From Psococerastis gibbosa (Eukaryota; Arthropoda; Insecta; Psocodea; Psocidae), in NCBI GenBank assembly GCA_963971405.1, contig OZ020487.1, forward strand, positions 30,489,371 through 30,553,370: a stretch of 64,000 nucleotides of DNA, read 5' to 3'. The position numbers and the translations under genes were made by a program. The notes below the pieces were generated by a model that worked only from the letters and a program-made list of their open reading frames with translations, searched no databases and had not been told where the DNA came from. This document shows positions 44,214 through 56,000 of the stretch, piece by piece (within the stretch, counting starts at the first letter, position 1; each line of letters starts with the position of its first letter).

Positions 44214-45022
44214 ATTTATACGTAGTATATATAAGGAAAACTTTGTGATGGTCGAAATTTTCGATTCCGAGGTTTCAACGCATTTACACGTTTTGAGGTC
44301 CCAGAAACCCAAAAAAGTGGTTTTTACGAAATGTCTGTCTGTCTGTGCATCGATTTCCGGGCAACTACTCGGTCGATTTGGATGAAATTTAGCATGTAGG
44401 TTTAAAAAAATCATACCTCGGGACCTTTTTTTATTTTGGGCCAATTTAATTTGGGGGGGTTTTATTCCCAAAAAACTCCAAAAAAACGTCTAAAAAAATT
44501 ATTTCTCAAAAACGGCTCGAACGATTTCTTTTAAATTTTCATATATTGTAGTCGTTATTAATGTTGACAAAATGCGGGAGGTCGCTTGCCCCCTTGATAA
44601 TTTGCTTCTGGGGGCAAAAAAATAAAAATAACTAAATTTTAATGAAAAATGACTAAAAAATCATTTTTCTGCGAAACCTTTCTATCGATTATTTCTACCT
44701 TCAGGCATGTTTTATGTGTTAAATTGAGTTACGAAACCGGATAAGTTGCTTTCCAAAAAAATATTTGGTTTTGCACAAAAAATTATTTTTTAGAAAAAAT
44801 GATAGAAAATTCGCGCTCAAATGCGTTGCGTGCCCTGCCATTATTGCTGTGTGGTAATTAATGACTTTGTCTGAACTATCTAGAATTTATCTCATTTCCA
44901 GTCACGTCAGGTGGACACTCCCCCCCCCCCCCCCGAGATATCGGAAATTTAGCCACTGAAAAATTATTTACCATGAAATTACTCATTTTCTCTATCTACT
45001 AATGTTGATAAATTGGAAAGCA
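44214..45022 (+). mobile_element. Reference copy of the CAATTTATACG family, about 810 bp, with inverted ends
   Basis: The left end TTGCTTTCCAATTTAT faces ATAAATTGGAAAGCA at the right, so this looks like a non-autonomous element with short terminal inverted repeats. The interior holds TTTCAACGCATTTACACG, a GTCTGTCTGTCTG run, poly-G and poly-C blocks and no coding frame. Pieces of it occur at least seven more times in the window. The superfamily is not identified. Confidence 0.6.
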
Positions 45023-45663
45023 TGTTCGAGTGAACTCGGACCGGTTCTTTTTATTCGTGTTTCATGCGCCATCTTATCGTGGTCGGGTAGTAAACTTGTG
45101 ATTAATAATTTGTATCTGACTTGCAGCGACTTGTCAACGAGAACAACCTGAACATTGTGCGTCATGCTACTGCTGCTATTTTTGGTGGTCTCAATGACCG
45201 TGTACCTAAAAGATTTAGTATATGAAGCATACCAAAACACCCATCAGAATATACACAACACCTTCAGGTCTGATCTGGTTATTAAGTTTGTGTTGCGGCT
45301 ATTGAGTGGCTACAACACTATGGCGACGAATGATAACCCCCGGACTGTAGTGAAGCAAGATAGAACTTAGACTAGCACTAGCTAGGGGTTGGTTCTTGGC
45401 ACCTAAGCTAAGGAAAGGTGTACACGGGGGCATCTGCACAATTTGAATCAAACCTCAAGGCTCAGGTTGTAAAGCGGATCCAGTTTTTAATCTAAGGGGG
45501 GGGGGGGCAACAACCATCGACTTGGACCAACTAGAGTAGAGGGAGTTTATTCTCATGATGCATGGTGCAGACTTATAGTCATATTTTAAATGTAATTTTA
45601 TGCTAATAGTCTAATAAGTTCAAGTACTAACAATTTCAAAACACAAACAGGTTAATCCCTAAG
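45023..45663. other. No gene assigned
   Basis: Some open frames near 45155-45370 show no family signal. Poly-G at 45497. Confidence 0.3.
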
Positions 45664-46078
45664 CCTGACATGTTAAGTGAGCTCAAACTGACGTCAGTAC
45701 AAGACCAGGTCATATTGGATACTTTGTCGTTCATACACAAAATTCTGATCGGTCATCTCCCAGAGTATCTACGAGACAAAGTTCAATTCTTCAGAGACGT
45801 GCATGCATACAACACCAGACAGTATAATAGCATCTACCTGGAGCGGGCTATGTCAGAATTCCTAAGGCGCGGAATCTTCTATTCGTGGTTATCCAGATAT
45901 CATAATCTACGCCGTGAAATTAAAGACAGTGCGACCGTCAAACAATTTCGCGAAAGACTAGAATGCTCCCTCCGGCAACATTAGAACTAAGTGCTAGTTT
46001 GAAGTGAATCTATCAAGAACAACCATTAGCATTCGTGCTACTACCCATACAACAACAACAACAACAACAACAACAATC
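45664..46078 (+). mobile_element. 5'-truncated LINE 3' end with an AAC-repeat tail
   Basis: The last ~104 codons of a LINE ORF2 (45670-45984) are followed by a 65-bp 3' UTR and a run of about nine ACA units (46049-46076). A microsatellite tail instead of poly-A is typical of CR1-group elements and their relatives. Confidence 0.6.
45670..45984 (+). pseudogene. LINE ORF2 C-terminal fragment
   Basis: IHKILIGHLPEYLRDKV, then VHAYNTRQYNSIYLERAM and SWLSRYHNLRREIKDSATV, have the usual layout of the end of ORF2 in CR1/Jockey-group LINEs: a helix with the PEYL motif, an N-T-R motif and a final F..RL helix. The reverse transcriptase core is absent. Confidence 0.65.
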
Positions 46079-46224
46079 CTGAGCACTGACGGAGCCACGT
46101 CTTTGTCTGAATTGAAAAAGAAAAAATAGCAAACACTTACCTGATTTTGAAAATAGAGATGCATTTACTCAGTATTATTCAGTGTTCAACAAAAAACTAA
46201 AACCAGCGTGGTAGAAATTTTAGT

Positions 46225-47309
46225 CCTAGTCTGGTCTATAGAAGTTGCCGCAGCCTTGTAGGCTACTTTTTCTGTGTTAATGTGTGTATCTTTTCCACCC
46301 CCTTTTAAAAAGAGCGGCAAATTTAAAATTTGGAATAATGATAGGCCCTACAAACAATAGCCCCTAGCCCTAATTTCCATCCTGCCCACATCACACCTCT
46401 TCTCTTTTTTAAACTCTATATTCCTAAAACTTAGTTTCTATAGTAGTAGGTACTACCCTACTACGGCCCGGCAAGATATTTACTTAAGGGAGAGGTCTCA
46501 AATATTGTAGGATGTAAACAATAAATGGCTGTCGAAGGACATTGTGAATCAGATATAAAAAGATAACGATAAAGATAAAAAACATGTAATATCACTATTG
46601 ACGTTGGTGGAATCTGCGCCTTAATTTATGATTACTTCTTCTTACTAGTTGTAAACCAGTCGAGAAATGTTTGAGTAAACTTGAATGCATATCATTAAAA
46701 TTTTTTTACTGACGACTGTCTTTGAGGCTGTGGAACGAGAAAATAATTGATTTCGTCAAATATACACGGCCATTTATTGTCAGCCTTTTTTGACATCTGC
46801 CCTAGCTTTAGACGTTGGTATTATAATATACATATATATATCATGCATATATGCATCCTGCAACAGTGCAACAATTAAAAGAATCTATGGCATTGTAAAT
46901 TTGTAAGTTCAAAATTGGAATTGCTTAGGATCCAAGAAGAATTGACTTATCTCAAGATGGACTAATCTCGACTGATTTACAACTATTGAATAAAAGTGTA
47001 TTATTGCACTTCACCAGTTCACCGGGGTTTTCAGAAGTAATCATAAATTTATATCTGATCCACAATTTCCTTCGACAGTCATTTATTGTTTACATACAAT
47101 ATTTTGAGACCTCTCCTTTAAGTAAATATCTTGCCGTATTACTATAGAAACTAAGTTTTAGGAAAATAGAGTTTAAAAAAGAGAAGAGGTGTGATGTGTG
47201 CAGGATGAAAATTATGGCTATTAGTTATAGGGCCTATCATTATACCAAATTTTAAATTTGCCGCTGAAAAAGTCATTATACAAGGCTGCGGCAACTTCTA
47301 TTGACTAGG
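46225..47309. repeat. Large diverged foldback, ~300-bp arms, ~480-bp spacer
   Basis: CCTAGTCTGGTCTATAGAAG at the left faces TTCTATTGACTAGG at the right. The pairing can be followed through GAAGTTGCCGCAGCCTTGTA, AAACTTAGTTTCTATAGTA and TCGAAGGACATTGTGAATCA to about 46560. The arms differ at many sites, so it is old. Confidence 0.65.
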
Positions 47310-48149
47310 TATTGACTATTGACAGGTAGTCCTGAAGTGCGCATGTCGCAGTTACATCACACATGCGCATTGGGGAATGCCCTCTATTTCTATTTGTTAT
47401 TTTGTTATTAAACAATATGGCGGCGCATGTATGCCTTTGATTATATTCAGAATTTTCATTTTCTTACTCATTTTTGCATTATACATTGTCCACTACTGAT
47501 ATGCATTAGATTCATCATAATTCCAGGTGAGCTAACCGTTCGGCAAGCAGTTTTATCTATAGTTTTAGCTTATATAGCCTGTTTGCGATAGTTTACCGCG
47601 GCGTATCTTGTACTATGGCAAGCGTGTTAGGTTACTTTCACTGTTCTTGACATACTTTGCCCCGCGCTGTTAAGTCATAGGTACTGGCTAACATTATGGA
47701 ACTTCATGATAATGTGATGGTTTCACTTTCGTTTGAGGCTATAGATCAATGCATCAAATTATCATTGAATGCTCTGTCCTATGGACCACACAGGCCTGGG
47801 AATGTGTCCAACCATACTACTACTACTACTATCATTGAATGCTATGCGGGTTCCAGACAATATTCTTGCATTTTGGCTATTTAAAAGCTTGAGGCAACAG
47901 TACAGTTTGCTGGGTTTCTAGTCATTTGTATTGTTACTGTCAGTTAAGTTGGTCATGGATTGTGTTGCAACAGCAAGAGGAGTTTGTTATGTTCATTAAT
48001 TAATTCATATTTAGTTTAGACGTGCCTTAGGCTGTCTTATTTCGCTGCCCCGTTAGCATTTTTAAATCGGATACCCCTTACATTGTAGTATTATATGGTA
48101 TATATAACACTGACATTAAATTAACTTGAAGAGGTAACCTCCTCGTTAT
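47310..48149. other. No gene seen
   Basis: AT-rich with a short TAC microsatellite (47815). No supported feature. Confidence 0.3.
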
Positions 48150-48282
48150 AACCAAAATTAGAGGATATGGAAAAAACTGGGCTTGGCGAGATTCGAACCC
48201 ACGATCTACGCCTAACCGGGGCGTCGATCGTGGGTTCGAATCCCGCCAAGCCCAGTTTTTTCCATATCTTCTAATTTTGGTT
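48150..48282. repeat. 133-bp hairpin carrying tRNA-like B boxes on both strands
   Basis: AACCAAAATTAGAGGATATG to the centre near 48215 is matched in reverse to 48282, with few changes. Each arm holds GTGGGTTCGAATC, a perfect Pol III B-box/T-loop motif, next to GCCAAGCCCAG, which looks like the 3' half of a tRNA. No A box or full cloverleaf is present. It may be a tRNA-derived repeat doubled back on itself. Confidence 0.7.
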
Positions 48283-48564
48283 CGGATACCCCCATCTCTA
48301 GGCCCCTATCAGTCATTTTGTATAAATCAAGTGACAAGTTCCATAATCGTGGTCAATCAGTGTTTGATACGCGAAGACATAAAAATCAAAGGGTATAGTA
48401 TTTCTTCTATAGGGTATGTTATTTTTTTACAGCTCTCAGATCGATGTCTCATGTGATATCTGATTTTGGACACCTGTAAGGCTTTTCCCCTCCGGTAGTC
48501 TCTTAAAATGTGTAACAAAGCAGTGCGATTTAGGCCACTGTCTGTACATTTGCATATTTTATTC

Positions 48565-48830
48565 ATAGAGTTATGGCAAAGGCTCCGACTTTAAGCGGCT
48601 GCAATAGATCTCAAAGGTCGACGCAACGAACCTTACCTTAAGGAGGCACCGCAAAAAAAAAAAAAGGCTCTGACTTTCAACTGAAAGATTGTTGATTCGA
48701 GTCCCACACTTGCTACATTTTCTGACCATGCTTTGGAGGGCGTGTAAAGCCGGTAGTCCCGGGTCTTCCTAGTTGAGTGTAACTCCGCTAGGTTGCCTTA
48801 GTAAAAAAACAAAAAGTCAATATTTATTAT
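48565..48830 (+). repeat. tRNA-derived SINE, copy 2, interrupted by a LINE tail
   Basis: The A-box region (AGAGTTATGGCAAAGGCTCC) and the B-box region (TTGATTCGAGTCCCACACTT) flank a 70-bp LINE piece at 48593-48662. After it the body CTTGCTACATTTTCTGACC and CTTCCTAGTTGAGTGTAACT matches the SINE at 5340-5553. Confidence 0.65.
48593..48662 (+). mobile_element. 70-bp LINE 3' tail with a 15-bp target duplication
   Basis: It matches the last ~55 bp of the LINE at 20919-21778 (GGCTGCAATAGATCTCAAAG to GGAGGCACCGC) plus poly-A. The flanks AAAGGCTCCGACTTT (48578-48592) and AAAGGCTCTGACTTT (48663-48677) are its target copies, one base apart. Confidence 0.8.
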
Positions 48831-49774
48831 CATTTACTATTATTACTGTTCTACTGTATTTGTGTACTGCTGTAAGAATGCAGTCAAATCACATGTAGAA
48901 ACTAAGTTTGATGTGGCCATGAAATGGGAGGGACTTCCTATGAGATTTCCAAATTGTTGATGTCAGATTGTTATTACTAGACCTAATGAACCTGAACGTC
49001 TTCATTCTATCAGAAAGAAAAGGTTTGTCTGACAATCTCCAGTATGCTATCGTTGCCTCGTCGTTGTGGCTGAGTCCATGCCTGAGCCAACTAGGAAGTT
49101 AGTTGTGGGGACTCGCGCGTAACGCCTGATTCTGGCTCTCTCCTAAACTGAGAGATAGTCGCGAGTGGTGATCGGTCTTGCTGGCTTCCGTTTACATCAT
49201 GTCTTTTACCTGATTTTAACAGTCTTTTTGTTTCTTTGTTTGTGCCTACTTGTTGGAAAGCTTTCGGATATTTAATTTGTTGGTAAGTTCTTATAACCTG
49301 TCTATTGTCCATTAACATTGCATGAGTAGTCTACCTTAGGTCCTCCACAACAATGTATCGCATAGGCTACCGACACAACTTTGGAGGCGCAAATTGCAAC
49401 CAATGATACATTTTTATTAACATTTCATGCTAGAGCCTATGATACTAGTCTTTATGCTTAGTTTCGTGTAAGAATTGCAATTTTCACCACATTTACGATA
49501 AAACCGTCTATCGGAGTAATGGTCAGTTCACCTGCACATCAATTAGATTTTGATTATCACCTTCTCTTTCCAATTTCTCGGCTTACTTCGACATCCCATG
49601 CCAAGAATCTTGGTTTGGATAATTCAAACTTTTGATTCATAAAAATAGAAAACGCTGTTTTTTTTTCGCATAAACCCAATTTTAATCTGTAGCCTACTGT
49701 ACCAATTTGTAAAAAACAGTCATAATTTCTACATAAATAATGAAATTACTCGTGACTTCGTGGTATTTCATTTT
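48831..49774. other. No gene seen
   Basis: Short unassigned frames only. Confidence 0.3.
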
Positions 49775-50208
49775 AATAAACAAAAAATAACAAAAACTTA
49801 GAGTTTTAGAAAAACTTGTTATAACAACCCGAATTAGTAAAACCCAAATAATCGTTAAGAAATTAACTTTGTCTAAGAAACCCACTTGTGTTAGTATAAA
49901 ACCCTGAGCGCTTTCGGCAAGAACTGCCATCTACAGAGGGAAACCCACTAGCACAGTTACACCTTATCTGCGATTTGAGACTTGCTCAACTCGAGGAGGA
50001 GATGCAAATTTGGTGGTAAGGTGTAACTGTGCTAGTGGGTTTCCCTCTGTAGTTGGCAGTTCTTGCCGAAAGCGCTCAGGGTTTTATACTAACACAAGTG
50101 GGTTTCTTAGACAAAGTTAATTTCTTAACGATTATTTGGGTTTTACTAATTCGGGTTGTTATAACAAGTTTTTCTAAAACTCTAAGTTTTTGTTATTTTT
50201 TGTTTATT
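49775..50208. repeat. Hairpin with 192-bp arms and a 50-bp spacer
   Basis: 49775-49966 is the reverse complement of 50017-50208 with perhaps one mismatch. The spacer is 49967-50016. CATAATTTCTA occurs at 49721 and 50209 as a possible direct repeat. The two identical peptides readable from opposite strands are a consequence of the symmetry, not genes. Confidence 0.88.
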
Positions 50209-50859
50209 CATAATTTCTATATGCAGTCAGCTTAGTATGTGTTACACTTTGCCGGGATTTTTTGTCTCTGAGTAGCCTAGATGAATTATTATTTTTTGAA
50301 AAGGTAATATTTTTTTTTTAAATGAAGCATACTTTAAGTGATTGTAAAGTCATCTAAAAATAGGCATAGGCTATATAGCTGATATGCAGGATTTCTATAC
50401 AGAAGATGTCCATTTTATGATTTTGGAAATTTTTGATGGATCTTATGGACACATTCTTTCATTGTTGTGTCGCAACTTGTCCAGGTGTTCATGGCCAGTG
50501 ATTTAGGCTTGAAGTGTTAATCAGGGAAGGCCAACGTTGCTGCGGGGCTGGATAACTACCTACATAGAGTTCTTCAAGGCGTAGTCTTATCAAGGTCTTT
50601 TCTTCGGAGAAAGTAGTCCGTGTAATCTTTAAATAGGTCTCAGTTTATGTCATGCTTCTTGTAGTTCTATTAACAATTAAATCCAAGAATGCAGCCCTGC
50701 CAACTACTTACTACTTATAGCTTTATGTGTGATTTAACTGTGGTGTACTAAATATTTTAGTCGCAGTGCAAGTAGCAAGTAGCAGTGCAGTACAACATAT
50801 TCACTAGTTTATTCAATAGTTGGTGGGTAGTGTTGCATTATCTTTTAAACCATGGCTAA
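50209..50859. other. No gene seen
   Basis: AT-rich, no supported feature. Confidence 0.3.
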
Positions 50860-51250
50860 GGCGCGGTTTCCACCAACCTGCAAGTGCAAAATACGCAATC
50901 GGTGACTTGGTAGCAGATATCATTAATAAGGGCGAGGTTTCCACCGACCTCTCATTGCAGAATGCAAATGACATTGACGGAAATTTTTGTTTTACACTAT
51001 GCCATAGTTAAAATTGATCAATGATCATAGAGTAAAATCACAAACAAACTAAATTTAAAAAATGGCTTCATGGGAAATGTTAAGTACTAACATATTAATA
51101 GACTTCTATAAAAAGAAAAATTCAAATTTCCGTCAATGTCATTTGCATTCTGCAATGAGAGGCCGTCGGAAACCCCGCCTAAGTCTTGAATGTCTGGTAC
51201 CACGTCACCGTATGTGTATTTTGCACATGCAGGTCGGTGGAAACCGCGCC
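50860..51250. mobile_element. Foldback MITE, GGCGCGGTTTCCAC family, 391 bp
   Basis: The ends GGCGCGGTTTCCACC and GGTGGAAACCGCGCC are inverted. A second inner pair (TTCCACCGACCTCTCATTGC and its complement) lies inside. It is close to the copy at 55120-55514. The flanks CTAA and TGAA are near the TTAA expected from better-preserved relatives. Confidence 0.75.
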
Positions 51251-51423
51251 TGAATAAAAATATAATAAAAACTAAGGACGATAATCGATACAAAGCCCTT
51301 GGCCATAGAGTCTCGACACATTGATTCTTCATTCTTGTGACCTTACGCTCGAAGTGATGGAATAGCTTTCTGTCTTGAAAATGTTCCCTTTGTTTTTAAG
51401 TTTTATCAAACGCTGACAATTAA

Positions 51424-51567
51424 GGTGGGGTTTCCACATGTACGTCAATGGTCAATGTTAAAGGTGGTATTAACGTTTTAGCAGACATTAAAGACATACT
51501 AAAAATGTCTGCTACCACGTCAAAACCATATTTACCATTGGCCATTGACGTATGTGGAAACCCCGCC
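51424..51567. mobile_element. Short foldback MITE of the same group, 144 bp
   Basis: The ends GGTGGGGTTTCCACATGTAC and TACGTATGTGGAAACCCCGCC face each other, with TTAA before the left end. An inner palindrome (AGACATTAAAGACATACTAA region) makes up the rest. Confidence 0.7.
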
Positions 51568-51879
51568 TAAATAAGTTAAAAGTATGCAAAATGCTACATG
51601 AAAATCTAAAATAAAGCTGATTTTGCATATCAAGCTATTCGAAACTAAAATTCGTTAAGTTAGGGGACCCCAGTTGCTGTCATATGAGGTTTTTTCTACA
51701 GTAAACCAGAACCAGTGGAACCCTGGGGAATTGGAGACACAAAATTTGGCAACGATTATTATTATTTTATTTACTATGCAATTTATTAAAGAAGTTGTTG
51801 AAGATCACCTATTTCGTAAATAATATCATAAGGTGCTATAATTATGTTATAAACTTTAGTGCGGATTAAATTTCACACA
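51568..51879. other. No gene seen
   Basis: Unassigned AT-rich sequence. Confidence 0.3.
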
Positions 51880-52035
51880 ATATAAATTTGATGAAAAAAT
51901 CGCAGCACCAAAAATTAAAAATAGGCTACCCTAAATGATATTAAGTATGAAATCGTCCATTTCAACTTAAATAGACTAAATCTTTAATAAGTTGCGTAGT
52001 AAATTCATTAAAATAATTAGAACTGACTCATCCTT
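51880..52035. repeat. Diverged relative of the GAGTGTACAGCCC foldback
   Basis: AAATCTTTAATAAGTTGCGTAG and the preceding TATTAAGTATGAAATCGTCC follow, loosely, the right arm of 20528-20911. Ends are missing. Confidence 0.35.
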
Positions 52036-52759
52036 AGGTGTTCCAGAGATGGCCAATATCTTCTTGAGAATACATAAAAAAAGGAAAGCAAAGCGAATTA
52101 TCGAAAATAAATCAACAACCATTAAACCAAGCTTGGCCTTCATTTCCGGAATTTTAGCGTTAACATACTAACACACTCTTATTAGCGACGTACCATACCT
52201 ACTATATGTTTGGCCTATAATAATACCGCCTTTCACTTGCCGGCAATTATGCAATAAAGAGCATAGTCTATCTCACGGTGTGGAACTTACAATTTCCTGT
52301 ATTATCATGTTTCATATCAATAAATTGGTTAGTTTTGAGTTAATTTCCGAATAAGCTATTATTCAATATTGAAACTTATCTTCCATTTTGCCTATAGGTC
52401 AAACACTTATAAGAAATGTGAAATGTTCTCAGTACATATGTACCTGCACAGTATATGTAGCCTATTTAGTAGGTTACTGCACTAGATCTAAATATGGAAT
52501 AATCACCTAATTTTTAGTTTTATCAAATCAGAAATTAAATTAAAGAACCGGTACGAGGAAACCCGCACATGCTTTCTTATTTATAAATTAGGATAGGTAC
52601 TGTTCATTGGTAAATAATTGTCCTAGGGTTAAATTTCAGTTGAGGTTTAAATTTCGAGTTCCCCTATCTCAAAGCGCTGATGATATAGGCGATTGAACAG
52701 TCAAGAATGGACCGACCAATATAATACGATACAAACCAGCAATAGTGGCCGGGTATGCT
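52036..52759. other. No gene seen
   Basis: No supported feature; a promoter for PDSS2 may lie between here and 53072, but no element was recognised. Confidence 0.3.
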
Positions 52760-52870
52760 ATTGGGGCATGAATTATCCATAATTTCTTCAAAAAATAATT
52801 TTTTGTTCAAAACCAAATCTTAATTTGGGAAACCAACCTGTTCAGTTTCGTTACTCTATTGTAATTACTT
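52760..52870 (-). repeat. Fragment of the CAATTTATACG family
   Basis: TTCTTCAAAAAATAATTTTT and TTGTTCAAAACCAAATC, then TTCGTTACTCTATT, match the inverse of 44700-44800. Confidence 0.4.
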
Positions 52871-53072
52871 CTTGATGGAATCTTCTGCTGCTGCAATATT
52901 CGGTGGGCTCACTGACCATGCCCATTATAGAGACTACTTAAAAACGCGTCATAACGTGCAAACAGTAGCTGGTCTGATATATGCTGAGCCTCTAGTCCAG
53001 CATACTAACGTTTGGTTTCAGTTTAGAGTTCAATAAGACGTGCCATAATCTGTAACTTTTTCGCTTACAGCA

Positions 53073-56000
53073 ATGGCCATAACGCACAAGGCTCTCCGCG
53101 GCTTCAGCCGCATTTACAAGGTCCGCGCCTTCCCCGCCGTATCTACATTTCTTCCATTACCGCCTCTTCAGCATCGGGATGTCCACACGGCCGTAACCAG
53201 ATGCGCCAGTGCTGTCAACATCGCCACCAATCAGAAGCCCGACTGGAACAAAGCTGTCTCGGAAGCGGAAAAGATAGTCGGCTACCCGACGTCGTTTCTC
53301 AGTCTGAGGTGGCTACTCTCTGACGAAATTGCCAACGTTGCGTTGCATTTGAGGAAACTTGTCGGTAGCAATCATCCTCTCCTAAAAACCGCAAAGTAAG
53401 TCTGCAGATACTTTATTCCAATGTAGCTTGTTCATCGGTGAAATATTAATCCGAACTAAAATAGCATATTTCACAACAGGTATTATTATTAATGTTGTTT
53501 TAGTTCGCTGACTTCCCATTAAACAGCTCAAACAAGTACCCTGGAGTACGTAGTGTGGTGGTGCTTCCGCCCATAACATTTATAAAAACATTCCTCCGAG
53601 ATCTAAGAAAGTGATCTCGCGAAGAAGATCCCGATGCAAGCAATAATAAGTACGGATTTTGTATTGAGGCGTTACTCCTGTTGAAGCTTAAAGGCTTGTA
53701 TGGTAGGGGCAGGGTGAGATAGTCAACTTTCTTTATATTGTATTAATGTAAACTATTGTATTATAGTGCAGTGTGCGTTCCATTTTCTGCAGCCTGATCA
53801 TGGCGATTATAATACCGGGGTTAATATAATACCATGTCAGGTGATGGTGTTAATTCAATTGTTTAAAATAAATTAACAGCAAATTTCAGAATTTTTAAAA
53901 TTGTGATGTTGGCAATACTGAAGAACTGAACTGACGTGACGCTGCCGTAGCAATTATAAATAGCAAATATAAACACATATCGCCCTAGCAATAAACAAGT
54001 TTTAATTTTGAATTAATATATTATGGATTATAAATAATTTGTCTAAATCGAAGGCAGAAAAAATGAAGAAAATGTAGCCGAAGATCATTCAATTGTTTAA
54101 ATAGACACAATTTGAATTTTCCACGCTTAGCACTTTTGTGACGATTACCAACATCAAAAATTAAAAAATTCTGAAATTTGCGGTTCATTTATTTAAGGCG
54201 GGTGTTCCACATACGTACATCGTCAATGAAAATTATGAAATTGAAGGACATTTCAATTTTACTCTATGACATTGTTAAAATTGATCAATGATCAATTGAT
54301 CATAGAGTAAAATATTAGAATATTAGAAGTTCTTTGGTAAAATCACAAACAAACAAACTAAAATTAAAAAATGGCGTCATGGGATATGACAAGTACAACT
54401 ATTTCAATTGATTTCTTTAAAAAGAACGCATTTCTGTATAAAAATTACAATAAGGATTAAATAATAAGGCGACGAAGAAAACAAATTCAATTTCAAGAAA
54501 CAAATGCAAACAAATTTCAAAAATTTGGCGCATACGTTTCAATAGAAAATTGTCAATTTTTGAAAGAACATGTGGAATGGCAGCCATCAATTAAAAATTG
54601 AAATGCCCTTCAATTTCATAATTTTCATTGACGATGTACGTATGTGGAATACCCGCCTTAAATAATTGAATTAATACCATCACGTGACATGGTATTATAT
54701 TAACCCCAGTATTAAAATCGCCATGATCAGGCTGCAGTTGCGTTAATCAAGTAATAATGGGATATAAAATAGGTTAACACATTAGGCTTGCTGTTAATTA
54801 AAGGAATGAAGACATGAAATAAAGGATTCGAGTCTGAAAGGTGTCAGCCATGAATTTGTTATTTCTGTCCTAATTCCTGTAATTTATCCGTCATCCTAGT
54901 AAAATTCTATTTTTCAGGAGTCTGATCTATAATGGCCGGAACAACATGCAGGCTTGGGGCTTAATAGTTCTCTTGATTTCAAAAGCTGCCGGACACATAA
55001 ATGTTGACGAGATGGAGGAAGATAAGGCGGCTGGTGTCCTTCATAGGTACGTTAATAGTAGTTGAAAGTCTTTAAATTCTCATGGAAGACAATTAAACCA
55101 CACTATGTCAACGAGCTTAGGCGCGGTTTCCACCGACCTCTAAGTGCAAAATACTCATACGATGACGTGGTATCAGATATCATTAATAAAGGCGGGGATT
55201 CCACCGACCTCTCATTGCAGAATGCAAATGACATTGACGGAAATTTTTGTTTTACTCTATGCCATAGTTAAAATTGATCAATGATCATAGAGTAAAATCA
55301 CAAACAAACAAACTAAAATTAAAACATGGCTTCATGGGATATGTTAAGTACTAACATATTAATAGATTTCTATAAAAAGAAAAATTCAAATTTCCGTCAA
55401 TGTCATTTGCATTCTGCAATGAGAGGTCGTCGGAAACCCCGCCTAAGTCTTGAATGTCTGCTACCACGTCACCGTATGTGTATTTTGCACTTAGAGGTCG
55501 GTGGAAACCGCGCCTTAAAGGTATCCGCCCTGTAAGAAAAATGGTGGTGGTGTAGGACTTGAAATGACGAGTGTGAACCAGACCTATTCTGTCTTTGATC
55601 ATATACTTACGTGTTCGAACGGACGACACTAAAAACGGCGAGAATGCCGTGCTTTAAAGATGCTCAGTTCATGAAATACCTGCACCCGTAGCACTAAAAG
55701 AAAATAATAACTTATCCAGGAATAAGTATTAGTCCTAAATAAACCCAACATGATTAACAATTCTATGTCTTCTGCTTTATTTATAAACATGAGGACTATT
55801 TTTATTTTAACACCGTGGTTTTCTTTTCTGCTGGTGCTATGGCTTCTGTATTAATATATAAAGTATTGAAGGGTATCTACTCCAAAATGCAGATACTGTG
55901 AACTAGTGGCAACTACACTATGTTGAACCATACGTCACAGCAAAAAAATTACGGTAAATTGGCCGAGGCATACATTCATCTTACAAATTATGTATAGGAG

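Noticed and set aside
46048-46080. A CRISPR-like or regulatory short repeat array
   Set aside because: It is a simple ACA microsatellite at a LINE 3' end, in an animal genome.
48180-48250. A functional tRNA gene
   Set aside because: B boxes and tRNA-like 3' halves are present, but no D-arm, A box or cloverleaf can be drawn.
49694-50235. Two identical ~50-residue peptides from opposite strands
   Set aside because: They are the two arms of one hairpin read from each strand; the symmetry explains them fully.
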